Shown: positions 53,814-62,883, counted from the stretch's first letter. The stretch: 64,000 nucleotides of DNA from Vibrio gigantis (GCF_024347515.1 NZ_AP025493.1:620001-684000); one strand, 5' to 3'. Notes: generated from the letters alone by a model not told the origin. Translations and numbers: made by a program.

Positions 53814-54142
53814 TGATAAACAATAAGGTGTAACTGCTTATTGAGTATTTTAGAGATTACCAATGTGGAAAATTGCCATTTAGCGACATCGAATAATTAC
53901 GGAGGGATTACAGATTAAATCAGAAGAGAAGTTATCGAGTTAAAAGCAGAGTGTTCTCGATAAACATTCTGCCCTATTTTCAACTTGATGAACTGGGTAG
54001 TAGCGATTACTTTAACGTTAAGCATCCACTGCTATGGAAATAATAGTGCCTTAGAGCTTAACCATCATATGCTCACCTCCAGTGAGTAACGATGCAGACT
54101 ATTCTCCGTTAGTGGAAGGTAACCTCTAGGTAAGAAGAATCA
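53814..54142. other. intergenic stretch without clear elements
   Basis: No gene is supported in about 330 bases. CTCACCTCCAGTGAG (54072-54086) is a small hairpin of five pairs. Nothing else stands out. Confidence 0.4.
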
Positions 54143-54475
54143 CTACTTAATCATCTTTGTTGGTGCTGTCGTACACCAAAAGAAGTTTAACGAATCTGGA
54201 ATGCAAACTTCTGATTCGTTACCAATCTCTTTTACTGCGATATAACGGTTTTGTGAGCCAATATAATTCGTCGTTTCCGCCGCAACAGGACGATACAATT
54301 CATAACCGTCTTTCATACCCATTTGCTCGTAAACTCCTGGCTGATAGGAAGTCAGAAGAGCAGCGTTGGAAACTTCTTCTAGCAACAGAATCTGCTTACC
54401 CGTTTCCACATGAGTCACATTAGTACAGCCTGTTAAAACTAAAGCTAGTGAAGCGAGCGCGAGTACACGTTTCAT
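54143..54475 (-). CDS. small lipoprotein
   Basis: The 110-residue product has a lipoprotein signal peptide (MKRVLALASLALVLTGC, lipobox LTGC). Two cysteines near the C-terminus (CIPDSLNFFWC) could form a disulfide. GGAGTG precedes the ATG. No family is recognised. It is the last complete chromosomal-looking gene before the tdh remnant. Confidence 0.75.
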   Translation of the reverse strand: MKRVLALASLALVLTGCTNVTHVETGKQILLLEEVSNAALLTSYQPGVYEQMGMKDGYELYRPVAAETTNYIGSQNRYIAVKEIGNESEVCIPDSLNFFWCTTAPTKMIK

Positions 54476-54558
54476 GGAAGAACACTCCAAATGATTAAAT
54501 TATTTAAGGAGCGCTATTCTATATAATTACTGAGCAAGTTTAAAGTACGATGCTCCAA

Positions 54559-54591
54559 TAAAAAAGGCGACAGTATAAACTGCCGCCTTTG
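54559..54591 (-). terminator. terminator of the tdh remnant
   Basis: On the minus strand AAAGGCGGCAG pairs with CTGTCGCCTTT (one wobble) and is followed by six T residues. It lies 23 bases after the remnant's stop codon, as expected for the original tdh terminator. Confidence 0.85.
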
Positions 54592-54613
54592 CGTAATTGG
54601 TTAGCCGTCAAGA

Positions 54614-54709
54614 CTACTCCCAATCTAGGATTACTTTACCAGACATACCAGAACGCATCATATCGAAGCCTTTCTGGAAGTCGTCCACTTTGTAGTGGTG
54701 AGTAATGTT
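54614..54709 (-). pseudogene. tdh: 3' remnant of L-threonine 3-dehydrogenase
   Basis: The minus strand reads ITHHYKVDDFQKGFDMMRSG followed by MSGKVILDWE and a stop. E. coli Tdh ends ITHHFSIDDFQKGFDAMRSG then QSGKVILSWD (recalled), so this is clearly its C-terminal 30 residues. Upstream the frame stays open but no longer resembles Tdh; the match stops at about 54709. The rest of the enzyme is missing and the helicase gene ends 50 bases away. The intact terminator shows that this is the original chromosomal 3' end, displaced by an insertion, and not a random copy. Confidence 0.85.
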
Positions 54710-54758
54710 GAACAAGTAAAACGACTTAATCCAATAACACTGCCACAATTGTCTGAGT

Positions 54759-57464
54759 TTAGCTGTACTTAGCAGGGTAAGGATCTTTCACTTCGCTATT
54801 TTCAGCCGCTTCTGGTTGTTTCAAGTACTGCTGCCAATCCACTGCTTTCCCTGTACCAACTTGTAAGTCGTTACTATCTAACAAACACTTATCGAGTTTA
54901 CTCTCGGCTTTTACTTTACGTTCCAAAAATGAAGCCAATTGGTCTTCATCAAATGAATGTTCTAAGTAGGGGAAACTAATTTTAAGCTCAGCCTGTTCAC
55001 CATTTTGATATTGACGGTTCACTTTACTAAACAACCTATCCAATCGCCCCACGCGTTGCTCGTGATCACCCGGGTTGCCCGCAATGCCATAATGATGAAC
55101 TTGATTGCATTGCAAGTGTAGGTTCACCCCTTCCTGAAATACTGACGTTGCAACCAGCACGTTAGGATAAAACGGTGAGTTAAAACTCAATTGCAAACTG
55201 TCTCTATTTGAGGTTTCGCCACTAGCAAAAGCCGCAGGTGACGTATGGCCTTGAAGCACACGCCAGTCGTTCGTGTAATCTTCTAGCCCTACACGAGCAA
55301 TTTTTTTGCACACATCTTCAAACGTATTTAGGGCAGCTTTAAAATACCACAACAGCATTGACTGGTTTAACTTAGGCACTACATACTCAATGAAACCGAT
55401 ATATCGATTATGGGCATTTACGCTCTCTTGAGTGGTGCGATTAAACTTATAAAACCAACAAAATAGTTCGACCATAACTGGGCTAGCAAACATGGCGCCT
55501 TTCTTAAAGTAAGTCGCAAAGTTCTCTTTCGTAGCGGCGCTCCACTGAGCAAGTTTTTTTCTTTCAGAATCGTTAAGTAAGACAATCAAATGCTTCCAAA
55601 TGGTTGGCAGCACATCTTCGGCCTGCTCTTCAGCCGTGACATTCATTTCATCAAGCTGATGCTGTTGCGCTCTCTGATACTCCGCGGCCTTTGAATATGT
55701 CGCACGCTTACGCTCACCTGAATGGTGTTCAAAATGGTAGAGATAGTCTTGGTCAACATAATCCAGCGCCGGCTCAAGAAACATTGAAAGGATATTTTCT
55801 GATGTTCTGAAGCGCAGTGCGATATTGGTACATTCTGTGTTTCGTGTCTCATCAACCGCAGACTCTAGACGCTTTTTCACTACAAACAGTTCTGTGATAC
55901 GGGAGCGTAAGTGGTTTTCATCACCATCAGGTTCGTCTCGCTCTTCCTCATCATTCAGATCTAATACCTCTTCGGTATTATTGAGATAACGGTTCAGCCA
56001 CGCTCTGCTCCAATGGCTTTTCTGCCATGCGTCTTGATCTTCCTCTTCTAAATTGAGGGCATCTGAAATTTGATAACCAAGCACGTTGTCATAGCGCGTA
56101 TTCACCCGCTTTGTCAGCTCTCTAACCGAAGGGATTCGACGCACAAACACAAGATGTTTAATATCATCTAGCTCACTTGGCGTAAGCTTGGTTGGCACAA
56201 ATTGGTCAACTAACGCTTTATATTTCGGGTGCTCTGGAAACTGATTGAAACAGTGGTAATACTCTTGACTTAGCATGTGCAACAGTTCGGTGTCTGGCGC
56301 TTTGCTAAACGCATCTTTTCCATGTTGTTCCGAACCTTGCTCAGAGTCGCTATGTTCAGAGTGACTATGCGCAGAACTATTATGTCCATAGCTATGAAAA
56401 TTTGAGCTACTTTGATGATCTTGTTCGCCAAAAGACTCAAAGCCTTCTAAGTAGCCATACAAAAACTGTCTGTTTGAGGCCTTAGCTTGATGCTGTTTGA
56501 CCAATTCACGTTGATACAGCCCAAAGAACAACTCTGCGTTTTGATTTTCAGAAAATGACACGGCATGTGCCACTTCCTTTCGATAATGCTGCTTCGCATA
56601 ATGCGCACCATTCACACCTTGCAATAAGCGCAGACGTCTCAATCCATATTTAGTCAGCAACTCTGCCGCGTCATACGATCTTTCCGTTTCACTGTTTTGC
56701 AGTTCACTTTCTGGCGTAAAATACCTAAGGATGTTCTCGACATCTTTCACTGATGAATGAGTTGGCGTGGCTGTCATTAACAAGACTCGTTTGGCTAATG
56801 GTGCACCCGCCTCACCAAAGAATGCTTTCGCCGCCTCGACTTTTTGAGAACCACCGTCACGAGTACGTAGATAGTGCGCTTCATCAATCACCAACAGATC
56901 AAAACCTTGTTGATCAAGGTGCTCCATCACCTGCTCTTTCAATACAAGTGCATTCTCATGAGCGAGCCCCGCCTTACTGTCTGCTTCACTATCTTTGGTT
57001 AAACCACTAAGCGCATGAATGGTTGTGAAGTAGACGTTATGATCGCCCTCTTTAACTTTGGCAATCATCGCCTCAAGTTTGGATTCAGGATCGGCAACTT
57101 TTAATGGTTCAGCAGAGTTCCCATGCCAATGATCTTGTTCAAATGCCCCAAACTCCCCTTTCCACTGCGAACAAATGTTTTTGTTAGGTGCAATCACTAG
57201 CACTTTTGCATTTGGCTCCATCTGCTGTAATAAGCGAATAATACCAATGGCTTGAAAAGTTTTACCCATACCGACTTCATCGGCCAAAAGTGCTAAATGA
57301 CGTTGAGCAAGCAATCGACACAAGTGAGCAACTCCCTCTGCTTGTTTCGCTGCCATTGAGCTAGCATTATCAGCTTGGTAGCGCCAATCCATCTCACCTT
57401 CGACAAACGTCATTTGTTGAGATACCACTTCTGGTGTCAATGTTGACCAATTAGATAGAGACAT
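54759..57464 (-). CDS. large SNF2-type helicase of a candidate defence operon
   Basis: The 901-residue protein has a superfamily 2 helicase core. Walker A is LADEVGMGKTFQAIG (about 58-72), the DEAH box VIDEAHYLR (about 191), motif III LLMTATPTHSS (about 228), then far downstream motif V LVATSVFQEGVNLHL (about 770) and motif VI HEQRVGRLDRLF (about 800). About 500 residues separate the two halves, including a His/Ser-rich stretch (345-385). QW in SQWKGEF is motif Ia-like. SNF2 ATPases track on duplex DNA and occur in DISARM, Zorya and Dpd defence systems. The start overlaps the PLD gene by 14 bases. Its partners point to sensing or handling foreign DNA. Confidence 0.88.
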   Translation of the reverse strand: MSLSNWSTLTPEVVSQQMTFVEGEMDWRYQADNASSMAAKQAEGVAHLCRLLAQRHLALLADEVGMGKTFQAIGIIRLLQQMEPNAKVLVIAPNKNICSQWKGEFGAFEQDHWHGNSAEPLKVADPESKLEAMIAKVKEGDHNVYFTTIHALSGLTKDSEADSKAGLAHENALVLKEQVMEHLDQQGFDLLVIDEAHYLRTRDGGSQKVEAAKAFFGEAGAPLAKRVLLMTATPTHSSVKDVENILRYFTPESELQNSETERSYDAAELLTKYGLRRLRLLQGVNGAHYAKQHYRKEVAHAVSFSENQNAELFFGLYQRELVKQHQAKASNRQFLYGYLEGFESFGEQDHQSSSNFHSYGHNSSAHSHSEHSDSEQGSEQHGKDAFSKAPDTELLHMLSQEYYHCFNQFPEHPKYKALVDQFVPTKLTPSELDDIKHLVFVRRIPSVRELTKRVNTRYDNVLGYQISDALNLEEEDQDAWQKSHWSRAWLNRYLNNTEEVLDLNDEEERDEPDGDENHLRSRITELFVVKKRLESAVDETRNTECTNIALRFRTSENILSMFLEPALDYVDQDYLYHFEHHSGERKRATYSKAAEYQRAQQHQLDEMNVTAEEQAEDVLPTIWKHLIVLLNDSERKKLAQWSAATKENFATYFKKGAMFASPVMVELFCWFYKFNRTTQESVNAHNRYIGFIEYVVPKLNQSMLLWYFKAALNTFEDVCKKIARVGLEDYTNDWRVLQGHTSPAAFASGETSNRDSLQLSFNSPFYPNVLVATSVFQEGVNLHLQCNQVHHYGIAGNPGDHEQRVGRLDRLFSKVNRQYQNGEQAELKISFPYLEHSFDEDQLASFLERKVKAESKLDKCLLDSNDLQVGTGKAVDWQQYLKQPEAAENSEVKDPYPAKYS

Positions 57465-59469
57465 ACTTACACTTCTCTTTGATTAGTTTGCGGTATTCAC
57501 TGCTACCAATTTTACTTTGTAAACCTTGTGCACGAACGACACTGTCTGAACTTTTAAAACGTAACCCACTCAAGCGCGTCTTCAACTCACTATCACTTGA
57601 TTGCTTTTTCGCCACATCAATCAATAGATTAAACTCTTGTTTCATATACCAGTTAAATACACTGGCATTGCCTTGCAGCTCACTGCGGATCTTTTCACCG
57701 ATCTCCACAAGGCAGCCCGGTATAACGAAGGCATACTGTTCGATAAGCGCATTAGACTTTAGCCTGGTAATGCGCTGCTGTAGGTTATCCATAGCTTGAA
57801 ACATTCGGAAGTAACTGAGCGTTGGAGACTGATCTTTCTCTGAAAGTGTGTCTGTATCTTGTTCATATAACCAGTCTTGGTCACCACCTAAGATTTCGTT
57901 TCTCAAGGATGAGTTCGCATTACTTTCAAGTGAGCGACCATCAATCAAGCTGCTAAAAATATCATCTAAAGAATCAAACTGTTCAACACGGCGCATTACG
58001 CTGTTGCGCTCGACAATGAAACCACGATGTTGTGAGCCATCGTTAAAATTCAGCTTGTAGGCATGATCCACCAACAACTCTTTAGGCTCTTCCAATAGTT
58101 GATGCTCAAAGCTCCACGTTGAATGCTCACCTTGCTCTTTGCTTGCTCGCCCTTTGTAGATAAATGGCTGAGCCAAGTCTGGCAGCTGTAATTCAAACTT
58201 AGGCCACTCACCATTAATGTCACATAGGCTTATTTCTACGTTATAACTCAACGTACGCCAGTCAAAAGCGATATTGACGTCAAGTGGCAGTAGATCTGAG
58301 ACTTCTAAAGCGTGCTCTTCAAGCTCTTTGCTCAGCATGAAGTTATCTTCGGTAATACTTAACGGCTGACTAAGTACCTGTTCAAGTGGCTGTTGATTCT
58401 CAACAACAATACCTGCCTCGATATTCACCTGCCCCTCAATCTTATCTTCTAACAACACATTTGAGCCGGGTGTTGTAAAGTTCCATGAGCCAATTGCCAA
58501 TTTAGAATGAGTCATCCAAACTTTGGCATGGCACAAGTCGCTTCGCTCATCTTTACCTATAGGGCTGCGATAAAACCCAACACTTCCATCAGACAATAAC
58601 GGCAGCAGTGTCGAAGACCATTGAGTACGCAGCTTTTGATTCTCGACTAAATCAGGGATGATGTGCAGCTTAAGCTCATCACACTGGCTCACACTTCTTA
58701 ATCGCTGAATAAACCCCGCTAGATCAGCAGGAAAATAGGGGGACCAAACCACAAGATCGTTAGTGCCATCTGTTAGGCTGCCAAACATATGGCTCAATAA
58801 CGTTTGGTGCCTACCATCGCGACTGTTTTTGACAAAGGTATGCACAAAGCTCCAATCATCGGGTTTGATTTCCGCACGAAACCGGCGAGGCGTAAGAATA
58901 GTTTTGTGATCCAGTTTGTGCGCTTCAAACAAGGGCTTGAAGAAGTCTTTTATCGCTTCCGCTTGATGCTTGCACTCTACCTTTTGGAAAGTAAACACCT
59001 CTTGATTTGATGACCAACCACTCAGCGTTAGATTGGCACTTCCGCCACCTAGAATAGCGTTGCCATATATGTCCTGAAGAAAGATAACCTTTGGATGGAA
59101 CAGCGAGCTTATGCTCAACTGCTTTTTACGTCCACCATTAAGCAGAGCCGGATTAACCCCATACACCTCAATCGCGGTGCGCTTAATATCACTGGCTTGA
59201 TACATGCGCTGATCGGCAAACACTTTCACGTCAATATTTAGCGTTACATCCCCTTTGCTGCTTTCTTTAATTGAGCCATTTAGCTTTTGCTGCATCAATT
59301 CAAAATCGACACGACTACGAGGGTTATCCATCTGCAGCAAAGTCGACAATACATGACGCTCAAAAAAATCAACGTTGAGGTTAAAGCTGGTAAACCAAGC
59401 GTGTCGAAGCGGACCAAGTGATTGGATCTGCTTGCTAAGAGCTTCTGCAAGTTTAAATGTTTTCGTCAT
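57451..59469 (-). CDS. two-motif phospholipase-D-like protein (candidate nuclease)
   Basis: The 672-residue protein has two PLD half-sites: LFHPKVIFLQ with GGGSANLTLSGW (about 120-146) and LCHAKVWMTHSKLAIGSWNF with TTPG (about 310-333). Each has the HxK pair and the downstream Gly-Ser-x-Asn, as in PLD-family nucleases that form one active site from two halves. The C-terminal 300 residues are unrecognised. GGAGG lies nine bases before the ATG. It overlaps the genes on both sides (17 and 14 bases), so all three are coupled. The likely role is a nuclease effector or DNA-processing partner of the helicase; phospholipid hydrolysis cannot be excluded. Confidence 0.85.
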   Translation of the reverse strand: MTKTFKLAEALSKQIQSLGPLRHAWFTSFNLNVDFFERHVLSTLLQMDNPRSRVDFELMQQKLNGSIKESSKGDVTLNIDVKVFADQRMYQASDIKRTAIEVYGVNPALLNGGRKKQLSISSLFHPKVIFLQDIYGNAILGGGSANLTLSGWSSNQEVFTFQKVECKHQAEAIKDFFKPLFEAHKLDHKTILTPRRFRAEIKPDDWSFVHTFVKNSRDGRHQTLLSHMFGSLTDGTNDLVVWSPYFPADLAGFIQRLRSVSQCDELKLHIIPDLVENQKLRTQWSSTLLPLLSDGSVGFYRSPIGKDERSDLCHAKVWMTHSKLAIGSWNFTTPGSNVLLEDKIEGQVNIEAGIVVENQQPLEQVLSQPLSITEDNFMLSKELEEHALEVSDLLPLDVNIAFDWRTLSYNVEISLCDINGEWPKFELQLPDLAQPFIYKGRASKEQGEHSTWSFEHQLLEEPKELLVDHAYKLNFNDGSQHRGFIVERNSVMRRVEQFDSLDDIFSSLIDGRSLESNANSSLRNEILGGDQDWLYEQDTDTLSEKDQSPTLSYFRMFQAMDNLQQRITRLKSNALIEQYAFVIPGCLVEIGEKIRSELQGNASVFNWYMKQEFNLLIDVAKKQSSDSELKTRLSGLRFKSSDSVVRAQGLQSKIGSSEYRKLIKEKCKYVSI

Positions 59470-60850
59470 TGCTCTTGCCCTCCAACCCTTTAATTAAATT
59501 CTTAAATTGATCTAAGTAGTAACCATTAACCCAGGACTTATATGGCCTTTGCTCTACTGTAGGTAGATTGCGTAACTTCACATGACAGCGATACACACCT
59601 TGGCTATCGCGTTCCACCCAAGGGCTTTGGCCGCGTTGATTCATAATGGCGCGGTGGTACTTAAGCAGCTCTTCGATCAACGCCGTCATGTTCTCGGCAG
59701 ACTCTGTGCTATCTAATTTTCCAAACGCGAGCAAAGCTTCATAACGTGATTTAGCTACGCCTACCTGAAACTTTTCCTTGATACCAATCTCTGCTTCCAG
59801 CTCTCGCGCAAGTTGAATAATAGAGCTGACATTACGATCTAGTTTCAAGTAGCTTTGATACACCTCTTCATCCGACTGAAACCGTTGGCTCATTAGTACA
59901 GTCAAAAGCAGTTCACACTCGGCAAGTAACGGCTCTACTCGACAAATATCGAGCATCTTTGTTTTTTCAATTACGCTTTGTTCTCGTGTAATCGCTTGTT
60001 CAATAAGTGACTGTGCCGATTCATTGTCTTGAGCGCTATTGATCACTTCATACAGTGACCCTGCCGCATTTTTATCAAGGCTGGTCGCTTTTAACCAGAA
60101 CGCTTTACTCTGTTTACCTACTGTCGCAGGCGTAGCAAAGCTCTGAGCATAACCACGCTTAATGACATCAGGAATCACATTCCATTCAATTTGTGGCAGC
60201 TTGCTATTTTGCGATACCACAAAAACAAGGTGCTCAGCTAAGTTATGGACCAACTCATTTAGCCAGCGATTACTTCCAATAAAAAACTGTGCAGCGTTCC
60301 ATTGTTTGGTGTTGGTTGGCAGGTGGTAGCGATACTCTTTATCAAAAAAGGCCATCTCGGTAAAAGGTGTTTTGTATCGGCCGCTTGCGCCTAATGTCAG
60401 CTGCCTTACGAGCAGTTGCCCAGTTTGTTTATTAGTGAATAGAAGGCTTGGCTCTCCTTCGGCGAGCTGCTGGCGAGCTTTGGAAGTACCCAGAATACCT
60501 TGTGTCTGCACATGAAATTGCTCGACCTCTTCTGCCTGCAACATAGAAAAGACATAGATATTCTCCATATAGATCAGGCACGCTTGTTTAAAGGATAATG
60601 TATCTGCATGCCCAAACACCCCATGTAAACGGCGGCTGAGTTCGGTTTGGCTGTCAACCACTTGCTTAATCACATAATGGTGAACCAGATTCAGGGTGTA
60701 GTTACGCACGTCATTGGAGATAGAGCTAACGCGGTTATGAAAAATATCTTGGCCTAACCGAGACCAAATCATGGTCATCCCCAGAGGGTCGGTATTCAAC
60801 GATTGAGTAAGAGTATCGTCGTATGTTGTAAAGAACTGGCTGAGGTGCAT
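59453..60850 (-). CDS. unknown first protein of the SNF2/PLD operon
   Basis: The 465-residue protein (from MHLSQFFTTYDDT) is one I do not recognise. It is soluble and largely helical. Distinct segments are MTMIWSRLGQDIFHNRVSSI, SNDVRNYTLNLVHHYVI, LGASGRYKTPFTEMAFFDKE and ECELLLTVLMSQRFQSD. There is no Walker motif, HNH, PD-ExK signature or transmembrane segment visible. A TTG-started frame runs 27 codons further (to 60931) and an ATG at 60925 is possible; both additions are Cys/Lys/Ser-rich and less gene-like. Being first in a tightly coupled operon, it may be the sensor or a scaffold. That is inference. Confidence 0.75.
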   Translation of the reverse strand: MHLSQFFTTYDDTLTQSLNTDPLGMTMIWSRLGQDIFHNRVSSISNDVRNYTLNLVHHYVIKQVVDSQTELSRRLHGVFGHADTLSFKQACLIYMENIYVFSMLQAEEVEQFHVQTQGILGTSKARQQLAEGEPSLLFTNKQTGQLLVRQLTLGASGRYKTPFTEMAFFDKEYRYHLPTNTKQWNAAQFFIGSNRWLNELVHNLAEHLVFVVSQNSKLPQIEWNVIPDVIKRGYAQSFATPATVGKQSKAFWLKATSLDKNAAGSLYEVINSAQDNESAQSLIEQAITREQSVIEKTKMLDICRVEPLLAECELLLTVLMSQRFQSDEEVYQSYLKLDRNVSSIIQLARELEAEIGIKEKFQVGVAKSRYEALLAFGKLDSTESAENMTALIEELLKYHRAIMNQRGQSPWVERDSQGVYRCHVKLRNLPTVEQRPYKSWVNGYYLDQFKNLIKGLEGKSNDENI

Positions 60851-61116
60851 AGTTATATACTTATTAAACTGACGTGAAATCAATGAACAACTTTTTTTGC
60901 TACAAGTGTCTTGGGTTACATCCATAACCAAGTGCTAAAACCTAGCGGCTTCTTTTGGTAATCCTTATCAAAAACCATACTTGCAACGCATGGAACATCA
61001 TACCATAAATTCCCATTGAGAAACTGTCGTTTTATTCTACATGTTAACTATCTACGACTAGTGCTAGCGTGTTCTTGTTTTCGGAAGAGTCATAATTTCA
61101 AATATAAGGAGGGTTA
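60851..61116. promoter_or_regulatory. divergent promoter region of the island genes
   Basis: This 266-base gap lies between the minus-strand operon and the plus-strand gene at 61117. It must hold two promoters, but no single pair of hexamers is convincing. TACCATAAATT (61001-61011) resembles half of the WYL-gene palindrome (TACCATAATT, 62891-62900), which is a weak hint that one regulator controls both regions. Confidence 0.4.
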
Positions 61117-61437
61117 ATGTCGACAAAGAAGAAACAAAATAGAATACTATTAAATAGCATTTCAGATAGAGATTCATTTATTCACCAACAACACTCAAAT
61201 CTGTTCCCTGAAGAATACGATTGTCTGTATGACTCAACTAGTGAGGCGAAAGCCAGGCCTCGTGGCATTAATCCCATGCGAGAAAGCTACCAAAAAGAGG
61301 TGAACCTGAGGCGTCTTAAACTGGGAGTGAAACCATACATGGGAAACGTGGGCGTGGAGAATATAGACACGTCGAATCTGATGACAAGCTTGGAATATTG
61401 TAAAAAGGTTGAGCATGAGAAGAAAGCTAACAAGTAA
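61117..61437 (+). CDS. unknown small island protein A
   Basis: The 106-residue basic protein begins MSTKKKQNRILLNSISDRDS and has a Lys/Arg-rich C-terminus. AAGGAGGG seven bases ahead of the ATG is a near-perfect ribosome-binding site. The middle ESYQKEVNLRRLKLGVKPYM faintly resembles RRLQAIKLGIPTNLMM in the next protein. No family is recognised. The next gene starts inside its end, so the two form a coupled pair. Confidence 0.7.
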   Translation: MSTKKKQNRILLNSISDRDSFIHQQHSNLFPEEYDCLYDSTSEAKARPRGINPMRESYQKEVNLRRLKLGVKPYMGNVGVENIDTSNLMTSLEYCKKVEHEKKANK

Positions 61438-61996
61438 GAACAAAAATAAGTTCACTCAGCGCAGGCTGCAAGCCATCAAATTGGGTATTCCGACAAACCT
61501 AATGATGACAGGGCGACTTAAACTGGTGGTGGATTACTATCAGTACCTTCGAAATGCTCTTAATGCTAATGCTGACGAACAAAAATATATGGAAGTTAGC
61601 TTTGTTGAGGGGTTTAAAGAGAAACAAATATTAAGCGCAATCTTTCAAGATCTTCATCGCTGGCGTGCTAAGTCACAAAATGCTCCGAGCGAAGAGCTTA
61701 AGTGCAGCCTTATCCAGTCATTAGCTAGGCTCTTCCCTTTAATCAATTGCACTCCTGAGTTAGATATCATTAACTTAGGAACAACACTATGTGACGACAT
61801 AAGGCATGCGACTGGGGACTACTCTCTCAATCGCATCGCGCACCCGCCTTATCAGCGACCATGCGATTCAGGTTGCAATGAGGATGAAATCCCCTCGGCA
61901 GAACTCAGTAAGATATGGGAGCAATTCATTCGTAAAGCAGAGAACTATGATGAGATTCGTGAGCTCCTTACATCCCCAATCAAACCAGATGTTTAA
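61415..61996 (+). CDS. unknown island protein B
   Basis: The 193-residue protein starts at ATGAGAAGAAAG, six bases after AAGG, overlapping the preceding gene by 23 bases. It is helical with a basic N-terminus and a Cys-containing loop (RPCDSGCNEDE, about 148-158). It was not recognised as any family. Its 3' end overlaps the convergent WYL-regulator gene by 17 bases. The tight packing suggests recent co-acquisition with the island. Confidence 0.7.
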   Translation: MRRKLTSKNKNKFTQRRLQAIKLGIPTNLMMTGRLKLVVDYYQYLRNALNANADEQKYMEVSFVEGFKEKQILSAIFQDLHRWRAKSQNAPSEELKCSLIQSLARLFPLINCTPELDIINLGTTLCDDIRHATGDYSLNRIAHPPYQRPCDSGCNEDEIPSAELSKIWEQFIRKAENYDEIRELLTSPIKPDV

Positions 61997-62822
61997 ACAC
62001 TTCTTCTCTGTTTAATACAACCAATTGCTGACGACCCAACGGCGTATCTTCATATTCAAGGAATACATTCAGCGCAAACAGAATGTAACGAACCAGAGCC
62101 GAGCGGCAGGCGATAACAAACTTCCCATCAGTCATATCATACTCATAACGAATCATATTTTGCTGCTCTTGAGAAAGACGTGGGTCAGGCGAAAATTCTA
62201 TATCAACAATATCATGCCATTTTGCATCTTGCTCTTGTGTCTTGTCGGAGTTGCACAGTACATCCAGTTCACCTTCAAATCGGCTCAATAAAAAGTCTCT
62301 AAACTCACCATTTTTTTCGCAATATGCTCTAACGTGCCAGCGTAACGGAGTGCAAACAATTGAATGTGGGACAATCACCCTTCCCTCTGATTCCGGCTGA
62401 CTCATGGAGCGATATCCAATATCCAAACGAGACTGGCTTTTTGCAGCAAGCAAAATTTTTCGTACATGCTCAGGGTTCACGTGTCGAGTAGGAATTGGCA
62501 ATGAACATGCAGTCCCCCCTGTAAACTCCATTGGAGAAAAGATGTTGCTGTTAGATTCTTGGCTTGCCAGCAAGTTAAGGAATTCTTGAGCTTCTCCAGT
62601 AATGAAATGCGGCTTAAAAGAACCTGAAGGGACATAACCCTTTAGACTCTTATCGTATTCAAGATTCGTTTGCGAGATATGTTGAATGTAGAAGTTTATA
62701 TCCTTAGACGCTTGCTGACGGCCAATACCAAAGCTTTCACATAGGTGGTTGGTCGTTAGCCTTCCCTCCCAGTATGCGATAAGTTCGATAAGTCTGAATC
62801 TCTGGTGTTGGTCCCACTTCAC
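61980..62822 (-). CDS. BrxR/CapW-like WYL-domain transcriptional regulator
   Basis: The 280-residue protein has a winged helix-turn-helix (about 5-80; RFRLIELIAYWEGRLTTNHL, FGIGRQQASKDINFYI), a WYL domain (about 130-205; YRSMSQPESEGRVIVPHSIV, PLRWHVRAYCEKNGEF, RDFLLSRFEG) and a C-terminal WCX-like domain. This order is that of BrxR and CapW, repressors of BREX, CBASS and other defence loci that are thought to sense nucleic acid. The start is taken as GTG at VKWDQHQRFR, with GAGGGC eight bases upstream; an ATG at 62873 would add 17 residues. It is divergent from an ADP-ribosylglycohydrolase. Confidence 0.88.
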   Translation of the reverse strand: MKWDQHQRFRLIELIAYWEGRLTTNHLCESFGIGRQQASKDINFYIQHISQTNLEYDKSLKGYVPSGSFKPHFITGEAQEFLNLLASQESNSNIFSPMEFTGGTACSLPIPTRHVNPEHVRKILLAAKSQSRLDIGYRSMSQPESEGRVIVPHSIVCTPLRWHVRAYCEKNGEFRDFLLSRFEGELDVLCNSDKTQEQDAKWHDIVDIEFSPDPRLSQEQQNMIRYEYDMTDGKFVIACRSALVRYILFALNVFLEYEDTPLGRQQLVVLNREEVFKHLV

Positions 62823-62883
62823 GGTAATGCCCTCTTTAACGCATAAGATGTGTCGCTTTTTACAACATATCATTTCACAAGGC

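Noticed and set aside
54759..60850. Assignment of the island operon to DISARM, Zorya or BREX
   Set aside because: SNF2 and PLD proteins are shared with some of these, but the other required components (DrmA/DrmB, ZorAB, PglX/PglZ/BrxC) are not present in the window.
60851..60931. N-terminal extension of the first island-operon protein to the TTG at 60931
   Set aside because: The added residues are Cys/Ser/Lys-rich and no ribosome-binding site is visible, though the ATG at 60925 cannot be fully excluded.
61001..61011. TACCATAAATT in the operon promoter as a second WYL-regulator site
   Set aside because: Only one arm resembles the 62884-62903 palindrome and no inverse arm is present; kept only as a remark.
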